DNA from: Tubulanus polymorphus
Taxonomy: Eukaryota; Nemertea; Palaeonemertea; Tubulaniformes; Tubulanidae
NCBI RefSeq assembly: GCF_964204645.1
Contig: NC_134030.1
Coordinates: forward strand, 11,966,278 to 12,026,277
Length of the DNA: 60,000 bases
Direction of reading: 5' to 3'
Part shown: positions 33,153 through 43,301 of the stretch, in pieces
How positions within the stretch are numbered: the stretch's first letter is position 1
How the letters are laid out: each line of letters starts with the position of its first letter
Position numbers and translations under genes: made by a program
The notes under the pieces: model-generated
Told to the model about the DNA's origin: nothing
The model's database searches: none
The model's input: the letters and a program-made list of their open reading frames with translations, nothing else

Positions 33153-34196
33153 TCTTTTTATTTATACAATTTAATCCAAATGAATTATTTATTGTTGCAG
33201 TTTTAATCAAATTATTATAACAAATTATATTTCCCATCTTTAATACTAAATCATTAGAAATAATTAATAAATTAGGGCCTATACAATAATTTAATCTAAT
33301 ATGGGATATATCTAAATAATTTTGATATCTTACAATGTTTTCTGGAATCGATCTATTTTTATCATTATGAATTGAATCTTCAAATAATACTTTAAATTGT
33401 TTCTGCGCATCAAATAAAGTATTATCATTCCCAACTATTGGGGATCTTGTTTTAACTTTTGATCCTTAAATACAAATTAAATATATTCGAATAGATTGAT
33501 TTATTCTTTGTATTCCAGACTTGGTAAAACCTTCACTATTTTCTAAAATAAAATAAACCCAACCATTGCCATTATCAATTTTATAATTATGATAAGCTGA
33601 AATTCTATGCATATAATCAATTCTCCTTATTTCATACTGTTCACCAATACCTTGCAATTTACCATGCGTTCTAAAATCGGAATTGATATTTATATTAAAT
33701 TCATTACATAGCTTATAAAACTTAGATAGATTAATATTATTATCCAATTTTTTAAAATATTTCGATCCAGGTAAAGGACATTCTAATTCATTTAATATAA
33801 TTCTGGTTTGAAAATACGTGTGAAATCTAAAGATTGCATGAACTAATTTTAAATAAGAATAATTCAAATTTTTATCTAAATTATTAAGATGATTGTTCCA
33901 ACTTATACCACATCCTGTTGTTACACAATAAACAGCAAAATGTAATTGATTCTGCCAATATTTCATATTAGATTTTATTTTATATACATTATATTCATCC
34001 CGAGTAAAAGTAACTTCATATGTATTAAATATATTTTCCATTCTAGAAATAAAGACTTTGTTTCAGTAACATAAATTTCTAAATTAACTAATGAATTTAA
34101 AACTAAATTTTTATATGTGATATTTTTATTGAAATCTACTGCGGGAATATTATATTTAATTGGTTTATTATATTGGAAAGCTTTTGGAAACCCCAT
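33153..34196 (-). pseudogene. ~400-residue conserved Polinton protein, element 2 copy
   Basis: Homologous to the gene at 26,115-27,400. It starts MGFPKAFQYNKP at 34,196 and shares the VTTGCGISWNNH and GKLQGIGEQYEI blocks. A frameshift lies near 34,040 and a stop at 33,466-33,468. The C-terminal tail is cut at the junction to the integrase fragment near 33,152. Confidence 0.65.
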
Positions 34197-34213
34197 TTAT
34201 ATAATAAAAGAAA

Positions 34214-34584
34214 TTAATAATTAATTAGTTCTTTTAATAATTTATCTTGTTCTTCAACTGTTATATTACCATTTAAACTAATAATATAATCTAATGTATT
34301 TTTTAATTTATTAATTTCCGGTTAAAAGACTTGAACTTAATCCTAGCACGCCAATTGATATAGGTGTTAATTGTGAGAATATTGCTAAAAATGTTATTAC
34401 AGAACTAATTTTAACGGAATCACTAATAATAAAGTAATATATAATTTTACTTTTTAAATATTTTTTCTTTTTATTTTTTAAAATCATTTTCAAATTCTAA
34501 TATTTGTTTTTCCAAATATAATTTTAATTTAGTTTTACTGATATCATGAGGAATAATATCAATATTATCAACTTTATCATCCAT
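34214..34584 (-). pseudogene. 144-residue coiled-coil/membrane protein, element 2 copy
   Basis: Counterpart of 25,664-26,098, starting at the TTTTTTGTTAAATAAATG motif (34,582-34,600). About 60 bp of the second coil is missing near 34,320, and the frame shifts near 34,490. The conserved tail (KELINY) ends at 34,214. Confidence 0.55.
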
Positions 34585-34601
34585 TTATTTAACAAAAAAT
34601 A
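34582..34601 (-). promoter_or_regulatory. T-tract/TAAATAAATG start motif
   Basis: Minus strand reads TATTTTTTGTTAAATAAATG at the 34,584 gene. Confidence 0.65.
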
Positions 34602-34609
34602 ATATATAA

Positions 34610-35028
34610 TTAATTAGTAAATTTATATGCAACAAATACAACAACAACTGTTCCATCTAAAATCCAAATTATTTCATACTTCTTCTGTTCATTACTTGGG
34701 GTATATTAATCCGATAATTTAGGTATATATAGATGTAATTTTTCTTTGTTACTGCGTTATATAAACTCATTGCATCATCGACTGATTGAAAATCTCTATG
34801 TGAAATTTTCTGATCATATAATTCTTTGTTAATATAATCCATATAGTTTTGTCTCTTTTCTCTGTATTCTTCCGCTGCTTTATTATATTTTTCTAATGCT
34901 AAATTATGTCTTTTCTGTTCTGATAATGAAGCATTTTTATCAATATGCTTAAATAAATACCCACCACCTGTAAATGCTTAAGCGTTAACAATTGCCGATC
35001 CTATAATAGTTATAACTGCAGATGCCAT
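34610..35028 (-). pseudogene. 140-residue membrane/coiled-coil protein, element 2 copy
   Basis: Counterpart of 25,223-25,645, starting at 35,028 after TTTTTATTAAATAAATG. The KRHNLALEKYNKAAEEYR block is retained, but there is a stop near 34,980 and another near 34,711. Confidence 0.5.
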
Positions 35029-35049
35029 TTATTTAATAAAAATCATGTG

Positions 35050-35293
35050 TTTATAGGAGGAATATATTTTTGTTTTCCAAATAATCAACTGTTAAATTAG
35101 ATTAATAATCAACTGTTAAATTAGATAAAGTAACTGCTAACGTTAATTTTAAAACATAATTTATATCAAATCTATCAACATTAATACTACCCATTCTGTA
35201 TACTTTTTTTAATACCATTGTATAACCAACAGTTCCCACTGATAATAATGCTACATTATATAATCCAGTTATTATCCACTTATTATCACTCAT
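35050..35293 (-). pseudogene. Small membrane protein, element 2 copy with short tandem duplication
   Basis: Starts MSDNKWIITGLYN at 35,293 and runs 63 codons. A direct duplication of about 24 bp (AATAATCAACTGTTAAATTAGA, at 35,086 and 35,107) inserts a stop before the last ~15 codons. The start codon lost in element 1 is intact here. Confidence 0.55.
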
Positions 35294-35635
35294 TTATTTA
35301 TAAAAAAAAGCACCTTCTTCAAAATATTTAGTTATCTTATTTATGATTATTTCAACATTTATTTCATTACTACCTTTATGATTATCATATATTTTGGATA
35401 ATATATTTTTAATATCATCGATAATGCCATCTTCATTTAATTCATAATATTCTAAAGATGTTTTAATTAAATCAATTTCTTTTTCTATATTATAATTTTC
35501 TTTATTAATCATTGATGCATTATTAAATGATTTACTATTAATATCAGTAATTACATCATTTAGTTTAATTCTCATTTCTTTAACATGTTTAAAATCAAAC
35601 CCAAAACATATACTCGGTCCAACAGTTATATTCAT
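35294..35635 (-). CDS. Conserved 113-residue Polinton protein
   Basis: Open. ITVGPSICFGFDFKHVKEMR starts the protein, followed by acidic helices and ending VEIIINKITKYFEEGAFF. It is the intact counterpart of 24,629-24,975. The stop is immediately next to the following ATG (35,293). No domain is recognised. Confidence 0.6.
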   Translation of the reverse strand: MNITVGPSICFGFDFKHVKEMRIKLNDVITDINSKSFNNASMINKENYNIEKEIDLIKTSLEYYELNEDGIIDDIKNILSKIYDNHKGSNEINVEIIINKITKYFEEGAFFYK

Positions 35636-35654
35636 TTATATATCAAAAAAAATT
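35633..35654 (-). promoter_or_regulatory. T-tract/TATATAAATG start motif
   Basis: Minus strand reads AATTTTTTTTGATATATAAATG at the 35,635 gene. Confidence 0.65.
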
Positions 35655-35664
35655 ACTCTACATC

Positions 35665-36384
35665 TTAAACTAATTCATAAATTACAGGAAAGTTATTCAA
35701 ATCAATTGAATATCCATTGTGATTTCTAATTTCTAATCTAAAGTTATTACATTGAGGAATGCATGGTTTGAAATCACACTCGGCTAAATTATAATTTATT
35801 TGTGTTCCAAATTCTTTAACATTCTTCAATGGTAAAATATTCAATAAACCAGAATTACATATTGTATCTTTAGTTGCTTCAAATGTCTTGGTAGGATCAA
35901 TTAAATTGCAATAAATATAAAGATGCGTAAAAGGCATTATATTTGGTGTAGCATCAGCATTACGTATCCTTACATCTGAGTTTAGCTAAAGGTTTTTTAA
36001 CTAGAAATTGTTGTTGATCTTCATTGCCTAATTTTATTCTAATTTTATCAGAGCTTTTAATAAGTCTTTATCCAAATCCAGCAGATGCACCCATTTTTAA
36101 GCGTGCTCTTTTATTAATTTCTTGAGCTTATGTTTCTAAATTATATAATCCTGGTTTAAGATAAAGATGAAACCATCTATTTTTATTTCTATCATGAATT
36201 AAAAAGACAATATGTTCAATACTTTTATCCGATATATTATAAAATGAGTTACATAAACTAATATTTACTAATTTTAAATCAACACAATCTTTAAATTCTC
36301 TAATTGCACTAGTAAATTATGAGATTTATAATTTGTAAGTCTTCTAGAATCAACAAATATTCTGTATTCTTTTAATTCTACCAT
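35665..36384 (-). pseudogene. Penton/minor-capsid-like protein, element 2 copy
   Basis: Counterpart of 23,854-24,612. It retains FTHLYIYCNLIDPTKTFEAT, LNILPLKNVKEFGTQI and IRNHNGYSIDLNNFPVIYEL. Frame breaks near 35,965, 36,070, 36,130 and 36,320. Codons that are stops in element 1 are sense here. Confidence 0.5.
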
Positions 36385-36400
36385 TTGTTTTACATATTTT

Positions 36401-36753
36401 TTATTCGAAATCTATATCATGGTGCCCTTTTTCATTCTTACCTGTGTATATAAAATAGAAATCACCAGAACATAATTCTTCTAAATCTTCACTTGATAGT
36501 CTATGAAATCTATCTGGTTAAATGTTCTGAATTTATATTTATTTCCTTTTAATCCCTCATATTCTAAGTGAATAACTAATTTATCTCCATATTTGTTAGT
36601 AACTGTATCAATATTTGTAATTAGATATTTCTTGTGAATTGTTAATTCTGTTAACTTTTTGAATTTTTAATCTTCTGATTTAGCATTTGTAGTATCTTTT
36701 ATTCTAACAAAGAATGATTTGTTGTTCTCGCTGTGTACTTGTTTACTCTCCAT
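36401..36753 (-). pseudogene. 117-residue conserved protein, element 2 copy
   Basis: Counterpart of 23,486-23,839, starting MESKQVH at 36,753. Breaks near 36,668 (stop) and 36,518. Confidence 0.5.
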
Positions 36754-36782
36754 TTTAATAACATATTTTTTATTAAAATTGA

Positions 36783-37290
36783 TTAACATGTTAGCATTCT
36801 TTTAATAATCTCATTCTCTTTTGTCTCTTCCCTTTTAAATTTTAGATATTCATCTAAATTACAACCATAAGCAACTGTATGAATTCCATAATCTAAAATA
36901 TATCTTTTATCATCGAATGGGTTCAAACTAACTTTTTCTATTTCTTCAATAAACATTTCGTGATCTTCTGATCTTAAACATTTCACCTCATGTTTTCTAA
37001 CTTCTTCATTGAATATACAATTGATGTAATCTTTGAAATGAATATTCTTTTTGACAACGCTTTTGGTAATTCCTTTTAACTTTTTAGCTTCATGTTCTTT
37101 AGTTCGATAACTATACATTTTATATCGAATACCTATAAATTCTATCATTTCTTCACCACCTAATTCATCTTTGAATTTTCCAGGCACCGTTTTATTATCA
37201 TTGTCAAACAATTCATGATTTTTAGGATAATTACTTAAGTCGAAATGATGTTTTAATGTTTTTAAATCATCTGTTATATTATTAGTTTTT
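36783..37290 (-). pseudogene. PolB C-terminal fragment, element 2
   Basis: Reads KTNNITDDLKTLKHHFDFSN just downstream of motif C, then EFIGIRYKMYSY, KKLKGITKSVV and KDYINCIFNEEV, ending at 36,783. It is nearly identical to the end of the element 1 polymerase. Everything upstream is lost at 37,290. Confidence 0.8.
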
Positions 37291-37299
37291 TGACGCCTT

Positions 37300-37840
37300 A
37301 TAAAACGTTACCATTATGAAACCTAAACAATGATAACCATTCAGCGTCATTTTACAAACGACAACCGGTAATCGATGTGCAAAACGTCACAGGTTTATGT
37401 GTACACATACAAGCTATTTGGCAAAATATTATTGATAAAGATGTAGAATGGCTCCCTGGGATTATATAATGACCTCTATTTGAACGTCGAAATGTTATAT
37501 CGCATTGAATATCATGAGAAGAAGTATTGTAATAGTAAAGGATGTATGATTATATCAGGAGCAGCAGGGATTAATAGAAATGATAAGTAAATCGGATTAT
37601 TCGGTTAAATGGCGGATGTATACACGATTTGGAAGTCTGATATAAAAGTCAGACCCTTTATATATTGGTTACAAAAAGAACAGAGAGACATGTGACAGGC
37701 AGGTGCCAAATTGGTCATTGTTTAATACGTTAGTGGGCATCTGTCTGAGCACGGATTTACGAATTACTAGACAAACAAATGGGCAGATAGTTATAGCATG
37801 GATAAAATAATACGACTTAAGATACAATAATATCAAAGTA
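37300..37840. other. Junction region, no gene recognised
   Basis: Between the cut end of element 2 and the LINE. The sequence has a host-like composition. Short open frames here lack motifs. It may include the 3' untranslated tail of the minus-strand LINE. Confidence 0.3.
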
Positions 37841-37869
37841 GAAAAGGCTTTGTTATAATTGTGATTAGA

Positions 37870-40560
37870 GTTATAGATTAACGGACCCCCGTTCGACTTT
37901 AACACTATATAAGTACTGGTGGTGGATGTTCATGTTACATGATTTATTTAAAAATTTTACACATTTGGAAGTATTAGGATTTCTGCGTATGTTTCTCGGA
38001 ATAAATCTCCCCCGTTCTTCTCTGTAGAAAGGGCAGATAAGAAGTACATGAAATTCGTCTTCTACTACATTCATGCTACATTACTGACAAAGTCTCTCAT
38101 TATATGGAATTAGGGGTCGTGACCAACGCCCAGTTTCAACATAAAAAGTATGACTTCAGCATCTGAATCTGGCAGTTGTAACTCTAACATGTTTTGGTAA
38201 ATTAAGGTACGATTCATGGGAAATGGTTGTTTTGAAATTTCTATAAAATTTAGTTTTATTTGAATTATTGATCCAGTTATACCATTTTTGTGAAAACTGG
38301 TCTTTAATGCGTTGCTCAATAGAGCTAGAAAACCATCATTCATTATCTATAGATTGATTATACCATACATTGCCGTAGTCTAAATAACATAAAAGGTCTC
38401 TCACTTGAGATGTCCAATTGACTAAGTGTGGTTGACTGTATATCAGCTAGCATTACATCGTACAAATGCCGAGTTAATTTGCTTGTCTTAGCTTTCAATA
38501 TCTTTGCCCAGTACTTTATGATTTGTGTTTGGAATTGTACGAAAAGAGGAAAAATACCAAATTCGTCATAGACAAAGAAATCCGGCGTCGTTTGTTTAAC
38601 TCCCATTAGCAGTTTACAGTACTTAGTCACTATCCTCTCCAATTTCTGCTGATGTTGGAAACCCCATATTTCACACCCGTAATGAAGCACAGGTACGACC
38701 ATACTTTAGAAAAATTTCAAGGCTAATTCCGCCGTAATATTTGGGAATTTTTGTATATTTTCAAAAATGCATAATAGGATGCTACTCCTTTATCTAAGAT
38801 GGCATCTATGGCTGCTTTATGTTTGCCATTAAAGTTAAATACAAGACCAAGGTATTTGAAACTATTAGTACACTCAATGAGTCGTCTATTTACATAAAAA
38901 TTGGGTAACCTTGTTTTGATAGATTTCCGAAATATTACGATCTTCGTTTCATCGTAATTAATTTCTAAACCATTTTATCTGCAATATTCATAAGTATTAT
39001 TGAGAGCATCTTGTAAACTTCCTTCAGAGCCAGCTAATACGGCTGTATCATCTGCATAAAGGAGTAGCATCACTTTTAACAATCCAATGTCAACACCTTC
39101 ATAGTTGTCCGATCGGATACATTCCTCCACGTCATTGATAAACAAGGAGAATAGTAAAGGAGATAAACATTCTCCTTGTCGTTCCCCTACATTACAGGTA
39201 AAAGAAAATCAGAAAATGTATTGTTAGTGTAACCGGCTGGTTGTTGTATCGGCAGGCTGGCTGGGGAACTAGCATTTACACCAGCGGTACAGGATTCCAT
39301 CCATCAGGAACAACAAGGCAGTTAAACCTTATATGTACAATCTTTATTGCATCCCGGAATGAGAATGATTATCATAGCTTTACATAGTCTTTATATACAG
39401 AATCATGAGTATAATGTGAGAACTAGGTGTCAGACAAGTTGTAGACATCAGGACTCACAAACAAACACCTAGTGACATGTTTGAGAGACATTGATTAATT
39501 ATCGATGAGCACTGGCTATAGCTAATTATCGTGAAAACATGTTGAGTAATGTCACATGTTGATTACGACCTTAAAGCACATATTGACACTATAGTCATAA
39601 GTTATATTATATTATTATTATTATTATTATCATTATCATTAATATGTAGTAGAGCTATGAAATATTATGAACTGTTCGATATGACATTGTAGATCTATAT
39701 GATTATGAAATATGCAAATTATATCAGGGTGACATTAGCCTTGATACAAGATCTTGTATTTGGTTACATAGATTTTATAATTCGTAAAATCTTTCCGTCG
39801 ATACCAGATAATACAAGTTGTTGAAGAAGCTTTCTTCGGTCTACCAGATCGAAAGCTTTCGTAAAATCTAAAAAGGCTACACCGAATCTAAAAAGGCTAC
39901 ACCGAGCTTTCTATGTTTAGCGTAAACTACATGATTTATGATAGCATTCAAAACAAAAATTTGATCCGCCGTGCTATATGACGATCGGAAACCCGCTTGA
40001 GATTCACTTAGAATGGAGAATGCATCGCACCAGGAGGATAACCTACTGTTTAATATGGTGGAAAATAGTTTTCCAAACAATGATAAGATGGTGATACCCC
40101 TATAGTTATTACCTATATTACGTAGACCACTTTTAATGAATAGGAACAATATATCCCAAGCTCCACCATTCAGGATAGACACCGCTGTCTAAAATAATGT
40201 TGAATAAAATAGTTAACTGATGTAAAATCGAGTTCCCACCGACTATAATTTCATCTTTTAGGCCATCAATACCGACTGATTTGTTTCTTTTCAGTGATTT
40301 TATAGCCCGTGAGACTTCGTCTTGTGTAATAGGTGCATATCAAGTATATGATCAGTATCCAGAAAATCATCGAATAAATCTCCCTCCTTGTCATTTTGGT
40401 ATGAAAGATTCTGAAAATGTGTATAAAGTGCCTCGGGATTAGGCAGAATGTTCTCCTCGTGCTTACAACCTTTAAACTTTGACCATAGGTTTGGGGTATT
40501 ACCGGATTGCAAATCATCAAGTAAATCGTTTAGATTCTGTTCCTCGAAAGTTCTTTAAGC
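37870..40560 (-). pseudogene. LINE reverse transcriptase, broken and interrupted
   Basis: Blocks in order: KRNKSVGIDGLKDEI (40,285-40,240); NNYRGITILSLFGKLFSTIL and LSESQAGFRSSYSTADQIFV (40,120-39,940); an interruption at 39,768-39,228; GERQGECLSPLLFSLFINDV with LLLYADDTAVLAGS (39,190-39,040); the connection VPVLHYGCEIWGFQHQQKLE (38,700-38,640); and a C-terminal CCHC-like region. The RT is recognisable but carries at least five frame breaks. A short tandem duplication of CTAAAAAGGCTACACCGA lies at 39,868-39,905. Confidence 0.7.
39228..39768. mobile_element. Probable solo LTR inserted in the LINE
   Basis: A 541-bp segment beginning TGTAACC and ending GGTTACA (7-bp terminal inverted repeat) interrupts the RT gene between two adjacent RT blocks. 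The flanks share only a possible 3-bp TAG. It contains an ATT microsatellite (39,606-39,640). It has no coding content. The size, TG..CA ends and position fit a solo LTR; the parent element is unknown. Confidence 0.55.
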
Positions 40561-41169
40561 ATTATTTATGGCAGTTTTATACTCAGCCCTGGCCTCTCTT
40601 ACCAAATAGTGATTAAATTCGCTAGAGTACAATTTATAACTATGTACTTTAGTTCTGGCTTTTCTACATGTGGCATTATACCATGTTCTCGACTGACTAG
40701 TTGCGCGGTCACATATAGCTGGGCCGTGTATGTCACTGACGGCTGATTGTAACTACGAGGGGAATTCATTCACCAATTTGTCTATAAAGCTAACGTCATG
40801 GTTTCTATTGACGCCAGAGTTGATTATATCAATGAGCGTTGACTGGACATGGTCTGACCAAATGTACTGACGAAAATCTTCTTCCTTCGCTTTACGCCGT
40901 CTAAATTTTTTGCAAATAGTTTTTTTTGCTAACAGACGCATTTGAGGAATTGTTTGGTTCAATATCATTAGATTGGCTACGTATTGAGATTTGGATGATA
41001 GAATGGTCAGTGAAAGGAAGTTGTTCTGATCTGAAATATTAAACCTAGTAAGATGATACGTCGGAGACTAGCTCAGAAAAGCTCCAGGTTCCGTAAAATG
41101 AAACAATGTCCAATCATGAATTTGAGATATACGAGTTTATTCAACCGGCTGGTCCGGATGAGTGTGGGT

Positions 41170-42480
41170 GTGAGAATGGCTAATGATCGAGGGAGGGGTG
41201 CTACTATATATTCTAACATGATAGGAGTAGAGAATCTCACCGTCGGGATCGGAATTCCTTACCCGATACGGTAAACTGACCGACGGTTCAACTCTCTACA
41301 TGAAATGAATGAGGAGGTGAAATGAAGATGGATCATGGAATGAAATGATGTAAATACACACAACATATACATGGGCTATATATCAGTTGCCCCACCTTCC
41401 AAGGATTCGACCCCGAATCGTTAAAATGAAATCATAATGCATATAGTATAGATGCACATAGCAGATGAACAATTAATTGATAGTATAGCAAGATTAATAG
41501 CAAAATGTAAATAGTAGATAATATGTAGACAGTCGGCAGTATGTAAATAGTGAATAATAAATCTCATATGTAAATAGTAAACAATAAATCTCAATCCCCT
41601 GGATCACTATACAAGAAAAAAATTAATCCTTGCATCCGCATATCCGGTGATCGCAAAACGCAGTCAGTCCATAATTGTACCTGGTATTGACTCGAAACGA
41701 ATGGTCTAACTGTTCACTTAATTGACGCTGTACGCAGTTCTTTTCGAATCACCCGCGAGATTATGGAAGAGCCAGCATAGTAGTTATGATAATACGGATT
41801 GTAGGCGTGTCGATAATTGGATAATTACGTGTCCGGTTCAGGTGAGTGGATCAGTGGAGCCAGAATAACACTCACAGTTTGCTGCGGATGGTGCCACAAT
41901 AAATTACTTGCATCACTGATACCTCACGCGATAAGCGGATAGATAAACACCTCGTGCGAGATTCCTCCGACCATAACGTAACGCACTGTTTATATATTTA
42001 TATATAGACTAATAATTTGTTCTGCGCTTTTGCATATGTTGACGATTAATTATAGGCGCATGCTTCGGTTTATCTGACGTAAGTACACCAAGTGGTTAGG
42101 CGTTCGCTAATCGTCTTCTGCAGCAAGGCAATGTTTCGTTTTAAAAATACCGGCAAACCGTTCAATGATTGAAAGTAAACATGGCCTTCAGCGAGCATAA
42201 CGTGTACTGGCCGCTCGCTTTCCGATGTAATTCACCGCCATATAAGTCGGAAGTGTATCGATATTGTATCTTAGTCGGATTCCGAACGAGCGTCGAAATG
42301 AAATCGTTAGACCGACGAAATACGCAAAAGTCCAGCATCTGTTCACCGCGAATTTTGTTCACCGCTCACCAGTTGTGGATTCTACGCATTCTGCTGTTTT
42401 CGAAGTTTTCTCGCTAGTGATCCAGAGAATCAATAATATTCTACGCACAATAAATCTGAATATAGCAAAACATGTTTTTT
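41170..42480. other. Host-like or retroelement-flank DNA, no gene supported
   Basis: Has a higher GC content than the Polinton parts. A tRNA D-arm-like string (CCAAGTGGTTAGGCG, 42,090-42,104) suggests a SINE head or a decayed tRNA. Open frames at 42,169-42,506 (+) overlap in two frames and have no motif. Confidence 0.3.
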
Positions 42481-43301
42481 TTTTTTTTTTTTTTTTTGAC
42501 ATTTAATTTATCTAATCACTAAATTTTCGTCACTAATTTATCGCCTTTACCCAAACGTACCGGAGTTGATGACACAAAAACGCGTCAGTTGATTATCAAG
42601 ATACATTTCGTTACAGCAGACTCTCCTAGAGTGACCTAATCGATTATGTCTCACAGATTTATTATCATTTAGATACTTTTACCACAAACGTACTACGTCT
42701 TAGCCGTATAATATACACATTCATATTCTTAAGCCTTTTTAATACTTTCAATGCATATATGTATTCATTTTCCTTAAATTTTACTATTCTCGATATCTGT
42801 GAAATTGAGCATTACTTTAACTATACGACACAAATATCATTGTTTAACACTGTATTTTCACAAATTAGTTCTTTTCGTACATAGTCATAGTATTAAGTTA
42901 AATGAAGTTACTATCCTCATTTTTATGCATTCTGTGAAGTGCTCGACCAATTTATATAACTAATATTCGAGATCGAAGTTAGTAGGGCTACCCTAACAAA
43001 TCCATGCTGATGAAACTCGTGAAACTGTGGGGAATCGAACCCCCTACTGTAAGACATGCTTGTCCCAGCAGTCGCCGCTTCCAGGATCACGGTCAAGCAT
43101 AGTTCGGCAGGCGTGAACTCTGTTTAAAATCCAATCCGATAGTTACGTAGTAGTAAAGTAAAGTAAAAAGGTAAACAACTAGCATATCGATCAGTATCAT
43201 TCGAGGAACAATCTTCCGAGTAAGGAAAGTAATGTTGTTACTCAGGGCTGCAACAGCATGTGCAAGATACCTGTTAACATATGTTACATTAATAATCTAA
43301 A
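42478..43301. other. AT-rich 3' flank of the gypsy-class element
   Basis: Begins with a T20 run (42,477-42,497) and contains a T-arm-like string on the minus strand (GGGGGTTCGATTCCCC, about 43,030-43,048). It should hold the 3' untranslated region and 3' LTR of the retroelement, but I could not match any part of it to the sequence upstream of gag, so no LTR is called. Confidence 0.35.

Larger units (their letters stand above)
31813..37290 (-). mobile_element. Polinton-like element 2 (internally deleted fragment)
   Basis: Minus-strand order from the right: PolB C-terminus, 117-residue protein, penton-like, three small genes, the 144-residue homologue, the ~400-residue protein, then an abrupt junction at ~33,151 to the integrase C-terminus and ATPase. 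The 476-residue gene, capsid and integrase N-terminus are missing at that junction. The right end is cut at ~37,290 within polB, just before its C-terminal third, and joins unrelated LINE-rich DNA. It is a diverged sister of element 1. It could alternatively be the inverted tail of element 1. Confidence 0.75.
37850..41170 (-). mobile_element. LINE (non-LTR retrotransposon), minus strand, decayed
   Basis: From right to left: the EN C-terminus (about 41,150-40,990, FTDHSIIQISI), an EN-RT linker, RT blocks, an inserted solo-LTR-like segment (39,228-39,768), the YADDT active site at about 39,060, and the C-terminal region with LHYGCEIWGF (38,690) and EFHVLLICPFY (38,050). The family, with NYRGITILS..GK and YGCEIWG, is common in marine invertebrates. 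Multiple frameshifts. It may be the downstream half of the LINE whose 5' part lies at 57.7-58.6 kb. Confidence 0.7.

Noticed and set aside
42085-42125. tRNA or SINE head at CCAAGTGGTTAGGCG
   Set aside because: Resembles a box A/D-arm but has no downstream box B at the right distance.
43020-43100. tRNA gene on the minus strand (GGTTCGATTCC T-arm)
   Set aside because: Only the T-arm is convincing; no consistent D-arm, anticodon stem or acceptor pairing.
42478-43301. 3' LTR of the gypsy-class element
   Set aside because: No part could be matched to the sequence upstream of gag, so an LTR pair cannot be supported.
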